Shown: positions 1 through 11,687, numbered from the stretch's first letter. The stretch: 64,000 nt of DNA from Puniceibacterium sp. IMCC21224 (GCF_001038505.1 NZ_LDPY01000001.1:2294001-2358000); one strand, 5' to 3'. The notes: generated by a model not told the origin, from the letters alone. Translations and numbers: made by a program.

Positions 1-501
1 CTTGAAGGTTTGTCGGACAATGACGGCCAATGGGCCCCCCAGATCAACCTTGGGGTGCCGGTGCTGATCCCCGAAACGTTTGTGCCGGATCTCGACGTGC
101 GCCTTGGCCTATACCGTCGCCTGTCGTCGCTCTCGACCAAGGTCGAGCTCGAAGGGTTTGCCGCAGAACTGATCGACCGGTTCGGGAAGTTGCCAAAAGA
201 GGTGAACACCCTGCTGCTTGTTGTGCGGATCAAATCCATGTGTCGGCGGGCTGGTATATCCAAGCTTGACGCCGGCCCGAAAGGTGCGACGCTGCAATTC
301 CACAACGACAAGTTCGCCTCGCCCCAGGGGCTGGTGGAATTCATTCAAGATCAAAACGGTCAGGCCAAGGTCAAAGACAACAAGATCGTCATCCGCCGCG
401 ACTGGCGCACCGATAACGAAAAAATCAAAGGCACCTATGGCATCGCCCGCGACCTTGCCGAAAAGCTGGCGATCGAGAGAAAGCGCAAAGCCAAAGCCTG
501 A
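1..501 (+). CDS. mfd: Transcription-repair coupling factor Mfd, C-terminal part
   Basis: This is the 3' end of mfd; the gene begins left of the window and the reading frame is open from base 1. Mfd is a DNA translocase that removes RNA polymerase stalled at lesions and recruits UvrA. The visible part is the end of the helicase module and the C-terminal TRCF domain. The segment INLGVPVLIPETFVPDLDVR followed by LGLYRRLS is characteristic of the family, and the basic tail (ERKRKAKA) closes the protein. The catalytic helicase motifs lie outside the window. Identification is confident; nothing looks broken. Confidence 0.95.
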   Translation, partial: LEGLSDNDGQWAPQINLGVPVLIPETFVPDLDVRLGLYRRLSSLSTKVELEGFAAELIDRFGKLPKEVNTLLLVVRIKSMCRRAGISKLDAGPKGATLQFHNDKFASPQGLVEFIQDQNGQAKVKDNKIVIRRDWRTDNEKIKGTYGIARDLAEKLAIERKRKAKA

Positions 502-577
502 CACGCAGTTCCGGCCCGATCATGCCGGACGGATGATCTGTTTCGGATTTGCGACCTCCCTCTCAAGGGGCCGCAGG

Positions 578-847
578 TCAGTGGTAGCGGAATTCTCCGA
601 CCACTTGCCGCCATTCTCCGGCGCCAATCATCTTACGATGGGTATAGCGCACGGAATGCAGCGGACCTTCGATCGTGTTTTGCCAGAACTCTATGAACTC
701 AAACAGTTTCTGGTGATCCGGCGCCAGATCGTAATCCTGCCAGATGTAGGTGTTGAGCACGTTTTTATAGTCTGGCATGCGGTAAAAGAATTCGGCTGTG
801 GTCAGTCCATAGCCGCGCAGCATCAGTTCGGTTTCGTTGCCCTGCAT
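578..847 (-). CDS. Usg family protein
   Basis: An 89-residue protein of the Usg family, a small alphaproteobacterial family first noted near trp genes in Caulobacter; its biochemical role is unknown. The family signature is clear: LRGYGLTTAEFFYRMPDY near the start, then WQDYDLAPD, then an EGPLHSVR segment followed by a conserved histidine-rich end. No signal peptide or membrane segment is visible. It is convergent with mfd and divergent from gyrA, so it is probably a single-gene unit. Confidence 0.85.
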   Translation of the reverse strand: MQGNETELMLRGYGLTTAEFFYRMPDYKNVLNTYIWQDYDLAPDHQKLFEFIEFWQNTIEGPLHSVRYTHRKMIGAGEWRQVVGEFRYH

Positions 848-977
848 TGATCCATCCTTTCGTTCGCCTCATGAACTTTAGAATCATGGCAGGGAGTAAT
901 TTACTTTTCAATAAAAACAGTGTGTTAGCAATCATGCCCGCTGGCTGCCAGAATTGGCGACGACCCACCATTGCGCC

Positions 978-1018
978 CTATATCCTGCTTCTGTTATACG
1001 TTTTGTAACAAGATATAG
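978..1018. promoter_or_regulatory. Nested inverted repeats upstream of gyrA
   Basis: CTATATC (978-984) is repeated inverted as GATATAG (1012-1018). Inside it TGTTA and TAACA form a second inverted pair around the segment tacgttttg. The element ends 24 bases before the gyrA start codon, where a leader hairpin or a protein site could act. The remaining 848-977 interval holds the divergent usg/gyrA promoters, which I cannot place with certainty. Function is inferred from position only. Confidence 0.35.
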
Positions 1019-1042
1019 CAGACTAACAGATGGGCAGACCAC

Positions 1043-3799
1043 GTGAGCGATACGCCGGAACCACCTGAAAATACAGACGAAAACACGCCAGAGCGTCCGA
1101 TCTTCCTTGGTCCGAACATTTCGATCACCGAGGAGATGAAGAAAAGCTATCTCGATTACGCAATGAGCGTAATCGTGAGTCGTGCGATTCCGGATCTGCG
1201 CGACGGCCTAAAACCTGTGCACCGCAGAATCCTCTATGCCATGCATGAGACCAACAACAGCCACGACAAACCCTACCGCAAATCCGCGCGCCCCGTTGGC
1301 GACGTGATGGGTAAATACCACCCGCATGGCGACTCTGCGATCTATGACGCGCTGGTGCGGATGGCGCAGGATTTTTCGATGTCGCTGCCGTTGCTGGATG
1401 GTCAGGGCAACTTTGGCTCGATGGACGGCGATAACGCTGCGGCGATGCGCTATACCGAAGTGCGGATGGACAAGCCCGCCGCGTTTCTTTTGAACGACAT
1501 CGACAAGGATACCGTCGATTTTCAGGACAATTATGATGGCAAGGACCGTGAACCGACGGTCCTGCCCGCACGCTATCCCAACATGCTCGTCAATGGGGCT
1601 GGCGGTATTGCCGTTGGCATGGCCACCAACATCCCGCCGCACAATCTGGGCGAAGTCATTGACGCCTGCCTTGCGCTGATCACTGACTCTGACCTGACCT
1701 CAGAGCAGTTGATTGAATATGTCCCCGGCCCTGACTTCCCGACGGGCGGCTACATGCTGGGACGTTCCGGCGCCCGCAAAGCGTACCTTGAGGGCCGCGG
1801 TAGCGTCATCATCCGCTCCAAGACCCGCGTCGAGGAAATTCGCAAGGACCGCTGGGCCATCGTCATCGACGAGATCCCCTATCAGGTCAACAAGGCCACG
1901 ATGATCGAAAAGATCGCCGAGGCCGCCCGCGAAAAGCGGATCGAAGGCATCTCTCATGTGCAGGACGAATCCGATCGCAATGGTGTGCGTGTGGTGATCG
2001 AGCTGAAACGTGACGCCACTGCCGAAGTCGTGCTGAACCAACTGTTCCGCTTTACCCCGATGCAGACCTATTTTGGCTGCAACATGCTGGCGCTGAATGG
2101 CGGACGTCCCGAGCAGCTGACACTGCGCGCCTTTCTCACAGCATTCCTCGACTTCCGTGAGGATGTTGTGGCGCGGCGCACGGCCTTCTTGTTGCGCAAG
2201 GCACGCGAACGCAGCCATATCCTTTGCGGTCTGGCTGTTGCCGTGAGCAATGTCGACGAAGTGGTCGCCACCATCCGTGCCTCGGCTGACGTGGCCGAAG
2301 CGCGCACCAAATTGATGGAGCGTCGCTGGCCCGCCGGTGAAATCCTGCCTTTTATCGCGCTGATCGACGATCCGACCCATACGGCGAACGAGGACGGCAC
2401 CTATAACCTGTCCGAAATTCAGGCCCGCGCCATTCTGGAACTGCGCCTTCAGCGTCTGACCCAGCTGGGCGTCAAAGAGGTCACCGACGAGCTCGAAGAG
2501 CTGGCTGGCAAGATCAAGGAATACCTTGAAATCCTCAGCTCGCGTGAGCGGATCATGGGGATCATCTCGGACGAGCTGCGCGAGGTCCGCGAGCTGTTCG
2601 CCGTGCCGCGCCGGACCGAAATCCTCGACTGGTCCGGGGACATGGAAGACGAAGACCTGATCGAGCGCGAAGACATGGTTGTCACCGTGACCCAGACAGG
2701 TTGGATCAAACGGACCCCGCTCGCCGATTTCCGCAGTCAGCGGCGCGGCGGCAAGGGTGTGTCAGGCGGCGGCATGAAAGAAGATGACGTGGTTACCACG
2801 CTCTTTGTTGCCAACACACATACCCAGCTGCTGTTCTTTACCACCGAAGGCATGGTCTACAAGCTCAAGACCTGGCGCCTGCCGCAGGGCAGCCGCACGT
2901 CCAAGGGCAAGGCGATCGTCAACATCCTGCCAATCCCGACAGGTGTGTCGATCGCGGCCATCATGCCGGTAGATCGGGATGAAAAAGACTGGGACGACCT
3001 GCAGATCATCTTTGCCACCTCTGCTGGAACTGTGCGCCGTAACCGATTGTCAGACTTCACAAATGTCATGCGAAACGGCAAGATTGCGATGAAGTTCGAG
3101 GATGAGAACGCGGACATCAAACTCATCAATGCGCGCATCTGCTCTGAGGATGACGACGTGATGCTGGTGACAGATTCCGGCCGCGCGATCCGCTTCCGTA
3201 CCACCGATGTGCGGGTCTTCAACTCACGCGCCTCCACCGGTGTGCGCGGCATCAGGCTGCAGGGCGACGACACCGTGGTGTCGATGTCGGTGATCCGGCA
3301 TTTCGACGCCGACCCGCAGGAACGCGCTGCCTATCTGAAAATGCGCCGCGCCATGGCCGGTCTTGCCGATGACGCCGAGAACGAAGATGATGACGATGTG
3401 GCCCCCGGCAACATCACTCAGGAACGCTATGCCCAGATGTCGGCAGCGGAAAATCTGATCCTGACGATCACGGCAAATGGCGTGGGCAAGCTGAGTTCGT
3501 CGCACGATTACCCTCTGCGCGGACGCGGCGGTATGGGTGTGATGGCCATGGACAAGGCGATGCGGGGCGGCGCATTGGTGGCCAGCTTCCCGGTGGAGAT
3601 GGACGACCAGATCATGCTCGCCACGTCCAAGGGGCAGTCAATCCGTGTCCCGGTTGACGGCATTTCCTTCCGCTCACGCAGCGCTGGCGGTGTCAAAGTG
3701 TTCAACACCGGCAAAGGCGAAGAAGTGGTCAGTGTTGCCTGGATTGCCGATCAGGGTGATGAGGCCGATACCGCTGCACAAGATACTGCCGAAGAATAA
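1043..3799 (+). CDS. gyrA: DNA gyrase subunit A
   Basis: A 918-residue type IIA topoisomerase subunit that cuts and rejoins DNA; with GyrB it introduces negative supercoils. The catalytic tyrosine is Tyr137 in [11 protein letters not shown]. The quinolone-determining positions are the sensitive residues Ser98 and Asp102 (equivalents of E. coli Ser83 and Asp87). The C-terminal region contains the GyrA box QRRGGKG, which separates gyrase from topoisomerase IV ParC. Translation starts at a GTG. An acidic stretch (DAENEDDDD) lies within the C-terminal beta-pinwheel region. A strong terminator follows directly. Confidence 0.97.
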   Translation: MSDTPEPPENTDENTPERPIFLGPNISITEEMKKSYLDYAMSVIVSRAIPDLRDGLKPVHRRILYAMHETNNSHDKPYRKSARPVGDVMGKYHPHGDSAIYDALVRMAQDFSMSLPLLDGQGNFGSMDGDNAAAMRYTEVRMDKPAAFLLNDIDKDTVDFQDNYDGKDREPTVLPARYPNMLVNGAGGIAVGMATNIPPHNLGEVIDACLALITDSDLTSEQLIEYVPGPDFPTGGYMLGRSGARKAYLEGRGSVIIRSKTRVEEIRKDRWAIVIDEIPYQVNKATMIEKIAEAAREKRIEGISHVQDESDRNGVRVVIELKRDATAEVVLNQLFRFTPMQTYFGCNMLALNGGRPEQLTLRAFLTAFLDFREDVVARRTAFLLRKARERSHILCGLAVAVSNVDEVVATIRASADVAEARTKLMERRWPAGEILPFIALIDDPTHTANEDGTYNLSEIQARAILELRLQRLTQLGVKEVTDELEELAGKIKEYLEILSSRERIMGIISDELREVRELFAVPRRTEILDWSGDMEDEDLIEREDMVVTVTQTGWIKRTPLADFRSQRRGGKGVSGGGMKEDDVVTTLFVANTHTQLLFFTTEGMVYKLKTWRLPQGSRTSKGKAIVNILPIPTGVSIAAIMPVDRDEKDWDDLQIIFATSAGTVRRNRLSDFTNVMRNGKIAMKFEDENADIKLINARICSEDDDVMLVTDSGRAIRFRTTDVRVFNSRASTGVRGIRLQGDDTVVSMSVIRHFDADPQERAAYLKMRRAMAGLADDAENEDDDDVAPGNITQERYAQMSAAENLILTITANGVGKLSSSHDYPLRGRGGMGVMAMDKAMRGGALVASFPVEMDDQIMLATSKGQSIRVPVDGISFRSRSAGGVKVFNTGKGEEVVSVAWIADQGDEADTAAQDTAEE

Positions 3800-3806
3800 A
3801 CCGTTT

Positions 3807-3849
3807 GATGATTGGCCCGTGAAACCAACGAAACCACGGGCCAGTCATC
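3807..3849 (+). terminator. Hairpin terminator after gyrA
   Basis: A 15-bp stem with one G-T pair: GATGATTGGCCCGTG (3807-3821) against CACGGGCCAGTCATC (3835-3849), loop of 13 bases, followed by aaaattct. It starts seven bases after the gyrA stop. Its presence argues that the selO gene starts downstream, at 3935, and not at an upstream in-frame ATG that falls inside the hairpin. Confidence 0.75.
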
Positions 3850-3934
3850 AAAATTCTATCGCGTCGCCCGGTATCATTCAGATCCGGATGCAAAAACCGC
3901 TCGCAATTCGGCGCAATATGATTACCTGTTCGCC

Positions 3935-5353
3935 ATGACCCTGAACATCCCCTTCGACAACAGCTATGCCGCCCTGCCTGCGGGCTTTTACTCCCGGCTC
4001 GACCCGACGGCCGTGGCCGCGCCGGACCTCATCAGCTTTAACCGCGATCTGGCGGCACTGATGCTGATCACAGAGACTTCTGACGCCGAACTCACCATGC
4101 TCTTTTCCGGCAATGCGGTGCCCGAGGGTGCCGCCCCGCTGGCGCAGCTTTACGCGGGGCACCAGTTCGGTCAGTTCAATCCGCAGCTTGGGGATGGCCG
4201 CGCCATTCTGCTCGGCGAAACTGTCGGCCGCGACGGAGTGCGCCGTGACATCCAGCTCAAGGGATCGGGGCCGACCCCTTATTCGCGCAACGGGGACGGT
4301 CGTGCTTGGCTGGGTCCGGTGCTGCGCGAATACGTGGTAAGCGAAGCGATGCACGCGCTGGGTGTGCCGACCACCCGCGCCCTCGCCGCCGTACGGACCG
4401 GCGAGATGATTCAACGCGAAGCCATGCGGCCCGGAGCTGTGCTGACGCGTGTCGCATCCAGCCATATCCGTGTCGGCACCTTTCAGATCTTTGCCGCGCG
4501 TCGCGATGTGATTGCCCTTCGGCAGCTATTTGACTACACCGTTGCGCGCCACTATCCCGACTGCACGACGCCCGATGCGCTGTTACAGGCCGTAATCGAC
4601 CGGCAGGCCGCGCTGGTGGCACAATGGATGAGCCTTGGGTTCATCCATGGCGTAATGAACACCGACAATTGCACCTTGTCGGGGGAAACCATCGACTATG
4701 GACCCTGCGCCTTTCTGGACTTCTATGACCCCGAAACCGTGTTTTCGTCGATCGACCGGCATGGCCGCTATGGCTATGCCAGTCAGGCCGATATCATCGT
4801 CTGGAACATGGCGCAGCTGGCGACAGCGCTGTTGCCGCTGATGCCTGATGCGGACGCAGCTGTGGCGCAGTTCACCGATCAGGTTCACGCGATGCCAGAG
4901 CTGATCCGCCAGGAGTGGCTGGCACGTTTTGCCGCCAAGATCGGGATCGGCACGCCGAAACCCGAAGATGCGGCGCTGATCGGCGATCTATTGACGCGCA
5001 TGCATGGCAATCAAGCCGATTTCACCAACACGTTTCGCGCGCTTAGCGATGGCACTGCGCGGGATCAGTTCACCGACCCCACCGCCTTTGACAGCTGGGC
5101 AGAGGGGTGGCAGGCGCGCATTGCCTCTGATCCCGACGCAATCCAGCGGATACGGCAAACCAACCCGGCCTTTATTCCGCGCAATCACCGGATCGAGCAG
5201 ATGATCGCCGCTGCCGTCGCCGGAGACGATGCGCCGTTTCACCGACTGAACGCTGTCCTGTCGCGCCCGTTCGACGACCAGCCTGACGCTGAGGATTTGC
5301 GCCGCCCGCCCGCACCGTCAGAAGTGGTCGCAGCCACGTTTTGCGGCACCTGA
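3935..5353 (+). CDS. selO: Protein adenylyltransferase SelO (YdiU family)
   Basis: A 472-residue pseudokinase-fold enzyme of the SelO/YdiU family, which transfers AMP from ATP to Ser, Thr or Tyr of target proteins and is linked to redox stress. Family features seen: an N-terminal [15 protein letters not shown], the nucleotide loop [17 protein letters not shown], and the metal/catalytic segment [13 protein letters not shown] followed by DYGPCAFLD. The C terminus FCGT has Cys where eukaryotic SelO has selenocysteine. Length matches E. coli YdiU (478). I chose the ATG at 3935 because the protein then begins with the conserved N terminus and the longer frame runs through the gyrA terminator. Confidence 0.93.
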   Translation: MTLNIPFDNSYAALPAGFYSRLDPTAVAAPDLISFNRDLAALMLITETSDAELTMLFSGNAVPEGAAPLAQLYAGHQFGQFNPQLGDGRAILLGETVGRDGVRRDIQLKGSGPTPYSRNGDGRAWLGPVLREYVVSEAMHALGVPTTRALAAVRTGEMIQREAMRPGAVLTRVASSHIRVGTFQIFAARRDVIALRQLFDYTVARHYPDCTTPDALLQAVIDRQAALVAQWMSLGFIHGVMNTDNCTLSGETIDYGPCAFLDFYDPETVFSSIDRHGRYGYASQADIIVWNMAQLATALLPLMPDADAAVAQFTDQVHAMPELIRQEWLARFAAKIGIGTPKPEDAALIGDLLTRMHGNQADFTNTFRALSDGTARDQFTDPTAFDSWAEGWQARIASDPDAIQRIRQTNPAFIPRNHRIEQMIAAAVAGDDAPFHRLNAVLSRPFDDQPDAEDLRRPPAPSEVVAATFCGT

Positions 5354-5395
5354 TCAGGTCGAGCGAGAGATGCGCCCTAAGACCTTGCAATCACG

Positions 5396-6343
5396 ATGAC
5401 ACCGATTTGCGCCTTTGACATTCGACCTGACGGCAGCGCCATTGTGGTCCGCGATCTGGCGATTCTGCCGACCGTGGGCTATCGCTGGCTGCATTGCGAT
5501 CTGGGCGATCCTGAACTGGCGGCATGGCTGGACAGCCACCTGCCCGACCGCGCCGCCGATGCCCTGCAGCAGACCGAGACGCGCCCCCGCGCCCTGACCA
5601 ATGACGGTGGGCTGATTGTGATCCTGCGTGGACTCAATCTTAACACCGGCCAGCGTCGCGACGACATGGTGTCCTTGCGGTGCTGGCTGTCGGACCATTT
5701 GGTGGTGACGGTCCGCCTGCGCCGCGTCTTTGCCGCAGAGGATCTGCGTCGCGCCACAGAATCGGGTCAGGCGCCGCCCTCGCCCGCAGCATTTCTTGCC
5801 GCACTCTGCGAAGCCCTCACCGACCGGATCGAAGAGAATGGCGTCGCGCTCGAAGATCAGCTCGACCTGCTCGAAGATCAACTGTTTGTCGCATATGATC
5901 ACGCCGGTGCGGCAGAGATGCCCGACCTTAGGCGAAGCACAATCCGGCTGGGCCGCTTTCTGGCGCCGCAGTCACAGGCGCTACATGCGCTCCTTGATCC
6001 GCGCCTGCCGGTGATCGACACCGAGACACGCGAAAGCCTGGGGGAAAGTGCCAACCGCGCGCAGCGGGCACTGGAGGAGCTGAACGCCGTGCGCGACCGA
6101 CTCGAGGCGCTGTCAGATCACCTCGAGGCCAGGCAGAACGCCCGGCTGGCCCGCAATTCTTATGCCCTTTCGGTGGTGGCGGCGATCTTTTTGCCCATGG
6201 GATTTGTCACCGGCCTGTTCGGCGTGAACGTCGCGGGTATGCCGGGCACGTCAACGCCGGTGGCCTTTGGGATCCTGACGCTGGCCACGCTGGGCATGGG
6301 TGGGCTGGTCTGGCTGATCCTGCGCCTGCTAAAGATCTTTTGA
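5396..6343 (+). CDS. zntB: CorA/ZntB family divalent cation transporter
   Basis: A 315-residue inner-membrane protein of the CorA superfamily, ZntB branch. The first ~250 residues form the cytoplasmic alpha/beta and long-helix funnel domain. Two C-terminal transmembrane helices flank the signature GVNVAGMPG, the ZntB form of the CorA GMN motif. ZntB of enterobacteria moves Zn2+ with protons; the substrate here is inferred. It lies 42 bases after selO on the same strand and may be co-transcribed. Length is close to E. coli ZntB (327). Confidence 0.85.
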   Translation: MTPICAFDIRPDGSAIVVRDLAILPTVGYRWLHCDLGDPELAAWLDSHLPDRAADALQQTETRPRALTNDGGLIVILRGLNLNTGQRRDDMVSLRCWLSDHLVVTVRLRRVFAAEDLRRATESGQAPPSPAAFLAALCEALTDRIEENGVALEDQLDLLEDQLFVAYDHAGAAEMPDLRRSTIRLGRFLAPQSQALHALLDPRLPVIDTETRESLGESANRAQRALEELNAVRDRLEALSDHLEARQNARLARNSYALSVVAAIFLPMGFVTGLFGVNVAGMPGTSTPVAFGILTLATLGMGGLVWLILRLLKIF

Positions 6344-6427
6344 ACCGGCACAAATTTCCTGCCAATTGCCGCAAAATCGTGCAAGTCTGACACTGAACGG
6401 AATTCGGACGGATCAAGGAGCTGTCAC

Positions 6428-7297
6428 ATGGGTCTCATGGGAACACTGGCCAAAGTCGCCATCGGCTATGCTGCGGCGCGTGGTGTCGACAAACTTGCCG
6501 GGGGTCAGGGGCTGGGCGGGCTGCTGGGTGGCGGCGCGCAGATCAAGGGCAAAAACCCGCTGAGCAGCACGCAGGCGCAAATTGGCCAATCCATGTCTGG
6601 CCAGATGCCGACCGGCAGCAATCCAATGCAGGCGATGATGGACAAGATGAAGGAGAGCGGGCTTGATCTGTCCACACTGACCGGCGGTGCGGGTGGCGCT
6701 GCAGGCAACCCGATGGCCGCAATCATGGACAAGATGAAGGAAAGCGGCCTCGACCTGTCGGCCCTGATGGGCGGCGGCACACCAGCGCCGGGTGAAAAGG
6801 GTCCGCTGTTGTCGTCGGTGCCATCGGGCGGCTCTGGGTTGGCTGGAATGCTGGCCGCGGCGGGCGGCATGGCTGCGATGCAGGGCAAAGGGCTGGGTGG
6901 TCTGATGGATCAGTTCGGCACCGCGGACACCTCGCAAGAGGCCGACAAATCCGCCGCCCTGATGCTGCGGGCAATGATCCAGTCGGCCAAGGCCGACGGC
7001 GGCATCGACAAGGACGAAAAGGCCAAAATCCTTGAAACCGTCGGCGACGATGCCACACCCGACGATATCGCCTTTGTCAAAGCACAACTCGCCGCGCCGA
7101 TCGACGTCAAAGGGTTGGCCAAGGACACCCCCGAGGCGCAAAAGGTGCAGGTTTATTCCGCCTCACTGATGACGATCCGCGTCGATACGCAGGCCGAAGC
7201 TGAATATCTTGACGCGCTGGCCACGGCGATGGGGCTGGACGAGACTGCGGTGAACATGTTGCATATGCAGATGGGTTTGCAGCCACTCTATAACTAG
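6428..7297 (+). CDS. DUF533 / TerB-like membrane-associated protein
   Basis: A 289-residue protein whose C-terminal ~110 residues match the DUF533 (TerB-like) helical domain, beginning near DKSAALMLRAMIQSAKADGG. The N-terminal half is rich in Gly, Met and Ala with hydrophobic stretches, and contains two near-identical 22-residue repeats (residues 65-86 and 94-115) sharing MDKMKESGLDLS. An AAGGAG ribosome site sits nine bases before the ATG. Function of the family is not established; TerB relatives bind metal and are tied to envelope stress. No partner genes are adjacent. Confidence 0.75.
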   Translation: MGLMGTLAKVAIGYAAARGVDKLAGGQGLGGLLGGGAQIKGKNPLSSTQAQIGQSMSGQMPTGSNPMQAMMDKMKESGLDLSTLTGGAGGAAGNPMAAIMDKMKESGLDLSALMGGGTPAPGEKGPLLSSVPSGGSGLAGMLAAAGGMAAMQGKGLGGLMDQFGTADTSQEADKSAALMLRAMIQSAKADGGIDKDEKAKILETVGDDATPDDIAFVKAQLAAPIDVKGLAKDTPEAQKVQVYSASLMTIRVDTQAEAEYLDALATAMGLDETAVNMLHMQMGLQPLYN

Positions 7298-7362
7298 GCC
7301 CAGCCTATCTCTGACACTGCGGGTCCCGTCACTCCCGGGCCCTAAACTGGCGTTTCCGTTAC

Positions 7363-8256
7363 ATGACACGAAACTCAAATCTTGGCCTTGCTCTGGCCAC
7401 GTTCGGCGCGCTTGTGCTGGGCCCCGATGCGTTGTTGCTGCGACTGTCCGACATGCAGGGCATGCAGATGCTGGGTTGGCGTGGGCTGTGCATGGGCGGC
7501 CTGTTTCTGATGATCTGGCTGGCGACGTCGCGCAATCATCGCGCGGATCTGGCGGTGTTGGGGTCTGGCGTCGGCATGATTGTTGTAATCAGCCAAAGTC
7601 TGAATGCCATGCTGTTTCCGAACGCGATCGCGCTGGCTCCGGTATCGGTCGTGCTGCTGGCCATCGCCACAGTGCCGGTCTGGTCGGCGCTATTGGCGCG
7701 TCTGATATATGGCGAATCGACATCCCGCGCCACCTGGATCACCATCCTGCTGGTTCTGAGCGGCATCGCCATCGCGGTCAGCGGTAAGGGGGATCTGGGT
7801 CTGAATCCGCATGCCGCGCTTGGGGCGCTGCTGGGGTTGGGGGTGGCGGCGGCGCTCGCAACCACCTTTGTGACCCTGCGCCACGCCGCCGACGTGCCGA
7901 TTCTGCTGACCGTCGGGCTGGGTGCGCTGATCGCTGGCATCGTCGGGACAACCGTGACCGGGCCTGCGCAGATGACGACGGGAACGCTGTGGCCAATTTT
8001 GCTGGCCAGCATCGTCATCCTGCCGCTGTCATTCTTTGCCCTGTCGCTGGCTGCGCGCCATACGGCTGCGGCCAATGTCAGCCTGCTAATGCTGTTGGAA
8101 ACCGTACTTGGCCCCGTCTGGGTCTGGTACGGCACATCCGAGGCCCCGACCCCGCGGATGCTATGGGGCGGACTGATCGTTCTGGTGAGCCTTGCGCTCT
8201 ACCTGAATGGCCTCAGGCGCGCCGCTGTTCTGCGGCGCGCCCAAAGTATCGTATAA
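7363..8256 (+). CDS. EamA-type DMT superfamily permease
   Basis: A 297-residue integral membrane protein with about ten hydrophobic helices arranged as two EamA repeats (roughly residues 5-135 and 150-290), typical of the drug/metabolite transporter superfamily. Several members export amino acids or related metabolites, but the substrate cannot be read from sequence. It stands alone on the plus strand and is convergent with the helicase gene, with only eight bases between the stop codons. Confidence 0.8.
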   Translation: MTRNSNLGLALATFGALVLGPDALLLRLSDMQGMQMLGWRGLCMGGLFLMIWLATSRNHRADLAVLGSGVGMIVVISQSLNAMLFPNAIALAPVSVVLLAIATVPVWSALLARLIYGESTSRATWITILLVLSGIAIAVSGKGDLGLNPHAALGALLGLGVAAALATTFVTLRHAADVPILLTVGLGALIAGIVGTTVTGPAQMTTGTLWPILLASIVILPLSFFALSLAARHTAAANVSLLMLLETVLGPVWVWYGTSEAPTPRMLWGGLIVLVSLALYLNGLRRAAVLRRAQSIV

Positions 8257-8264
8257 CCTCAGGC

Positions 8265-9539
8265 TTAGGCAGCGCGCGCGCTGCTCGATCCACCGCGCGC
8301 GGGACGACGACGGCGGTTGCCGTTGCCGGGCTTGGCGCCACCGGGCTTGCCACCGTTGCCGCCACCGCGACGCTGGTTTCCGCCGCCACTGCGGTCTGGC
8401 GTGTCCAGACCGGCCCAGGCCGTGCCCGACGCTACGGGAATGCTCATCTTGAGCACCTTCTGAATCGCCTTCAGTTCGCCAATCTCGTCCGGGGCGCAGA
8501 ATGCAATTGCAGCGCCCTCGCGGCCCGCGCGGGCGGTCCTGCCAATGCGATGCACATAATTTTCCGGCACGTTCGGCAGATCAAAGTTATAGACGTGACG
8601 CACCGCCGGAATATCCAGACCGCGCGCGGCCACATCGGTGGCCACCAGCACCCGCACTTGCCCCTCGCGGAATGCCTTGAGCGCACGGTCGCGCTGGCCC
8701 TGGCTCTTGTTGCCATGGATGGATGCCGCCGCGAAACCGGCCTTTTCAAGCGATTTCATCAGCTTCTCTGCGCCGTGTTTGGTGCGGCCAAAGACCAGCG
8801 CCAGCTCGTCGCGATGCGCGTCCAGCAATTCAATCAACAGTTTGGACTTTTCCGCCTTGGCGATAAAATGCACCGACTGCTCGATCTTGTCCGCGGCCTT
8901 GCCCGGAGGGCTGACTTGCACCTTTTCAGGGTCGTTCAGGTATTCGCGCGACAGCTCTTCCATCAGTTTGGGCATGGTGGCTGAGAACAGCATAGTCTGA
9001 CGTTTGGCCGGCAAATGCCGCGAAATTTGGCGCAGCGCATGGATGAACCCCATGTCGAGCATCTGATCCGCCTCGTCCAGCACCAGAAAGCTGCATTCAT
9101 CCAGTCGCACGGCGCGACGGTCGATCAGGTCAATCAGACGGCCGGGCGTGGCGACCAACAGGTCGATGCCCTTTTCCAAACGCTTGGACTGGGCGTTAAT
9201 CGACTGGCCGCCGACGACAACGGTGGTCTTCAGCGGGCTGCCCAAGGTCAGCGCCTTCAGTGTCTCGGCGATCTGGGTGGCCAGTTCGCGGGTCGGTGCA
9301 AGTACCAGACCGCGCACCGATTTCGGCGCCGGACGGCCCAGCCCAGAGATCTGCGCCACCAGAGGCAGGCCAAAGGCCGCCGTCTTGCCGGTGCCGGTCT
9401 GTGCCAGGCCCATCACGTCACGACCTGCCAACGCGAACGGAATCGCGCCAACCTGAATCGGAGTCGGTTCGGTCAGGCCCATTTCGGTCAAACGCGTCAC
9501 AAGCGACTTCGGCAGGCCCATGGTTGTAAAATTAGTCAA
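8265..9539 (-). CDS. rhlE: DEAD-box RNA helicase, RhlE type
   Basis: A 424-residue ATP-dependent RNA helicase that unwinds short RNA duplexes in ribosome assembly or RNA decay. All motifs are present in order: Q motif PTPIQ, Walker A AQTGTGKTAAF, VLDEADQMLDMG, FSATMP, and HRIGRTARAG. The C terminus is a Gly/Asn/Arg-rich tail (RRGGGNGGKPGG), usual for RNA binding in RhlE proteins. I place the start at a TTG (9539) giving LTNFTTMGLPKSL, with AAGGA seven bases upstream; the open frame continues 59 codons further but without family similarity. Confidence 0.9.
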   Translation of the reverse strand: MTNFTTMGLPKSLVTRLTEMGLTEPTPIQVGAIPFALAGRDVMGLAQTGTGKTAAFGLPLVAQISGLGRPAPKSVRGLVLAPTRELATQIAETLKALTLGSPLKTTVVVGGQSINAQSKRLEKGIDLLVATPGRLIDLIDRRAVRLDECSFLVLDEADQMLDMGFIHALRQISRHLPAKRQTMLFSATMPKLMEELSREYLNDPEKVQVSPPGKAADKIEQSVHFIAKAEKSKLLIELLDAHRDELALVFGRTKHGAEKLMKSLEKAGFAAASIHGNKSQGQRDRALKAFREGQVRVLVATDVAARGLDIPAVRHVYNFDLPNVPENYVHRIGRTARAGREGAAIAFCAPDEIGELKAIQKVLKMSIPVASGTAWAGLDTPDRSGGGNQRRGGGNGGKPGGAKPGNGNRRRRPARGGSSSARAA

Positions 9540-9876
9540 AAGAGTTCCTTTCGGGCTGCCGGATGACAGCCGCACGATGGACCGCCCTTGCGATCCGTCA
9601 GGTGGAGAGGCACAGAACCGGTATCGGGCCGATTGCCCATATACCGTTGCACCCCATGCCCCACGCGTGATTTTGGAAGCAAACGCGGTCTCCGTGACCC
9701 ACGGTGCATGCTGCACCGGTCAATCTGCTCACGCGGCAGAAGAGATCCGTTGAAGGCCACATGACCCGTGCCCGACCATAAGTCAAGCCAAGAGACAGTG
9801 ACTCTGACGCATTTGTGGTGTTGGCCTCACCCCTCAGGAGTCGCTAAACCAGTAAAACGACGCGCGCGAGGATTCC
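9540..9876. other. 337-bp intergenic region, helicase leader and fur promoter
   Basis: This gap between the divergent helicase and fur genes has no convincing gene. It contains a perfect 7-bp hairpin, CGGTGCA-tgc-TGCACCG (9702-9718), lying in the presumed long 5' leader of the helicase mRNA. Long structured leaders are common for cold-responsive DEAD-box helicase genes, but that role here is inference. A GAGGATTCC ribosome site for fur lies at its right end. Confidence 0.5.
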
Positions 9877-10290
9877 ATGACCGACACCATCACCAGCCGT
9901 TGCGAAGCCAATGGCCTGCGCATGACCGAACAGCGCAGAACCATTGCGCAGGTTCTGGAAGAGGCAACCGATCATCCGGATGTCGAGGAACTTTATGCCC
10001 GCGCTTCGGCACGTGATGACCGGATCTCGATTGCCACGGTTTACCGCACGGTCAAGCTGTTTGAAGAGGCCGGGATCCTTGAACGGGTTGAATTCGGTGA
10101 CGGGCGCGCGCGTTACGAGGATGCAGAACGCGAACACCATGACCACCTGATCGACATGCATTCGGGCAAGGTGATCGAATTCGTCGACCCCGAGATCGAG
10201 GCGCTTCAGGAACGGATAGCGCGCAAGCTCGGCTATACCCTCAAGGGGCACCGGATGGAACTGTATGGTGTTCCTCTCAAGAAACCCTGA
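9877..10290 (+). CDS. fur: Fur family metal-responsive repressor (Fur/Mur)
   Basis: A 137-residue regulator with the Fur fold: an N-terminal winged helix (residues ~1-80, with ISIATVYRTVKLFEEAG as recognition region) and a dimerisation domain with the metal site HHDHLIDMHSGKVIEF. The C-terminal GHRMELYGVP is typical of Fur rather than Irr, PerR or Zur, and the CxxC zinc motif of Zur is absent. In alphaproteobacteria such proteins often sense Mn2+ (Mur) and not Fe2+; sequence alone does not decide. It sits upstream of eno but 115 bases and a separate promoter lie between. Confidence 0.88.
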   Translation: MTDTITSRCEANGLRMTEQRRTIAQVLEEATDHPDVEELYARASARDDRISIATVYRTVKLFEEAGILERVEFGDGRARYEDAEREHHDHLIDMHSGKVIEFVDPEIEALQERIARKLGYTLKGHRMELYGVPLKKP

Positions 10291-10322
10291 ATCGCCACGA
10301 AATGAAGGCGCGCACGCGCCCT

Positions 10323-11680
<1,358 letters not shown>

Positions 11681-11687
11681 AGTGAGT

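Noticed and set aside
3812..3934. N-terminal extension of selO from an upstream ATG
   Set aside because: That ATG lies in the loop/stem of the gyrA terminator and the extra residues do not resemble the family.
5340..5353. Selenocysteine at the SelO C terminus
   Set aside because: The codon is TGC (Cys) in FCGT; the following TGA is the ordinary stop.
9540..9716. 59-codon N-terminal extension of the helicase
   Set aside because: No helicase similarity; a TTG with a good ribosome site gives the normal RhlE N terminus.
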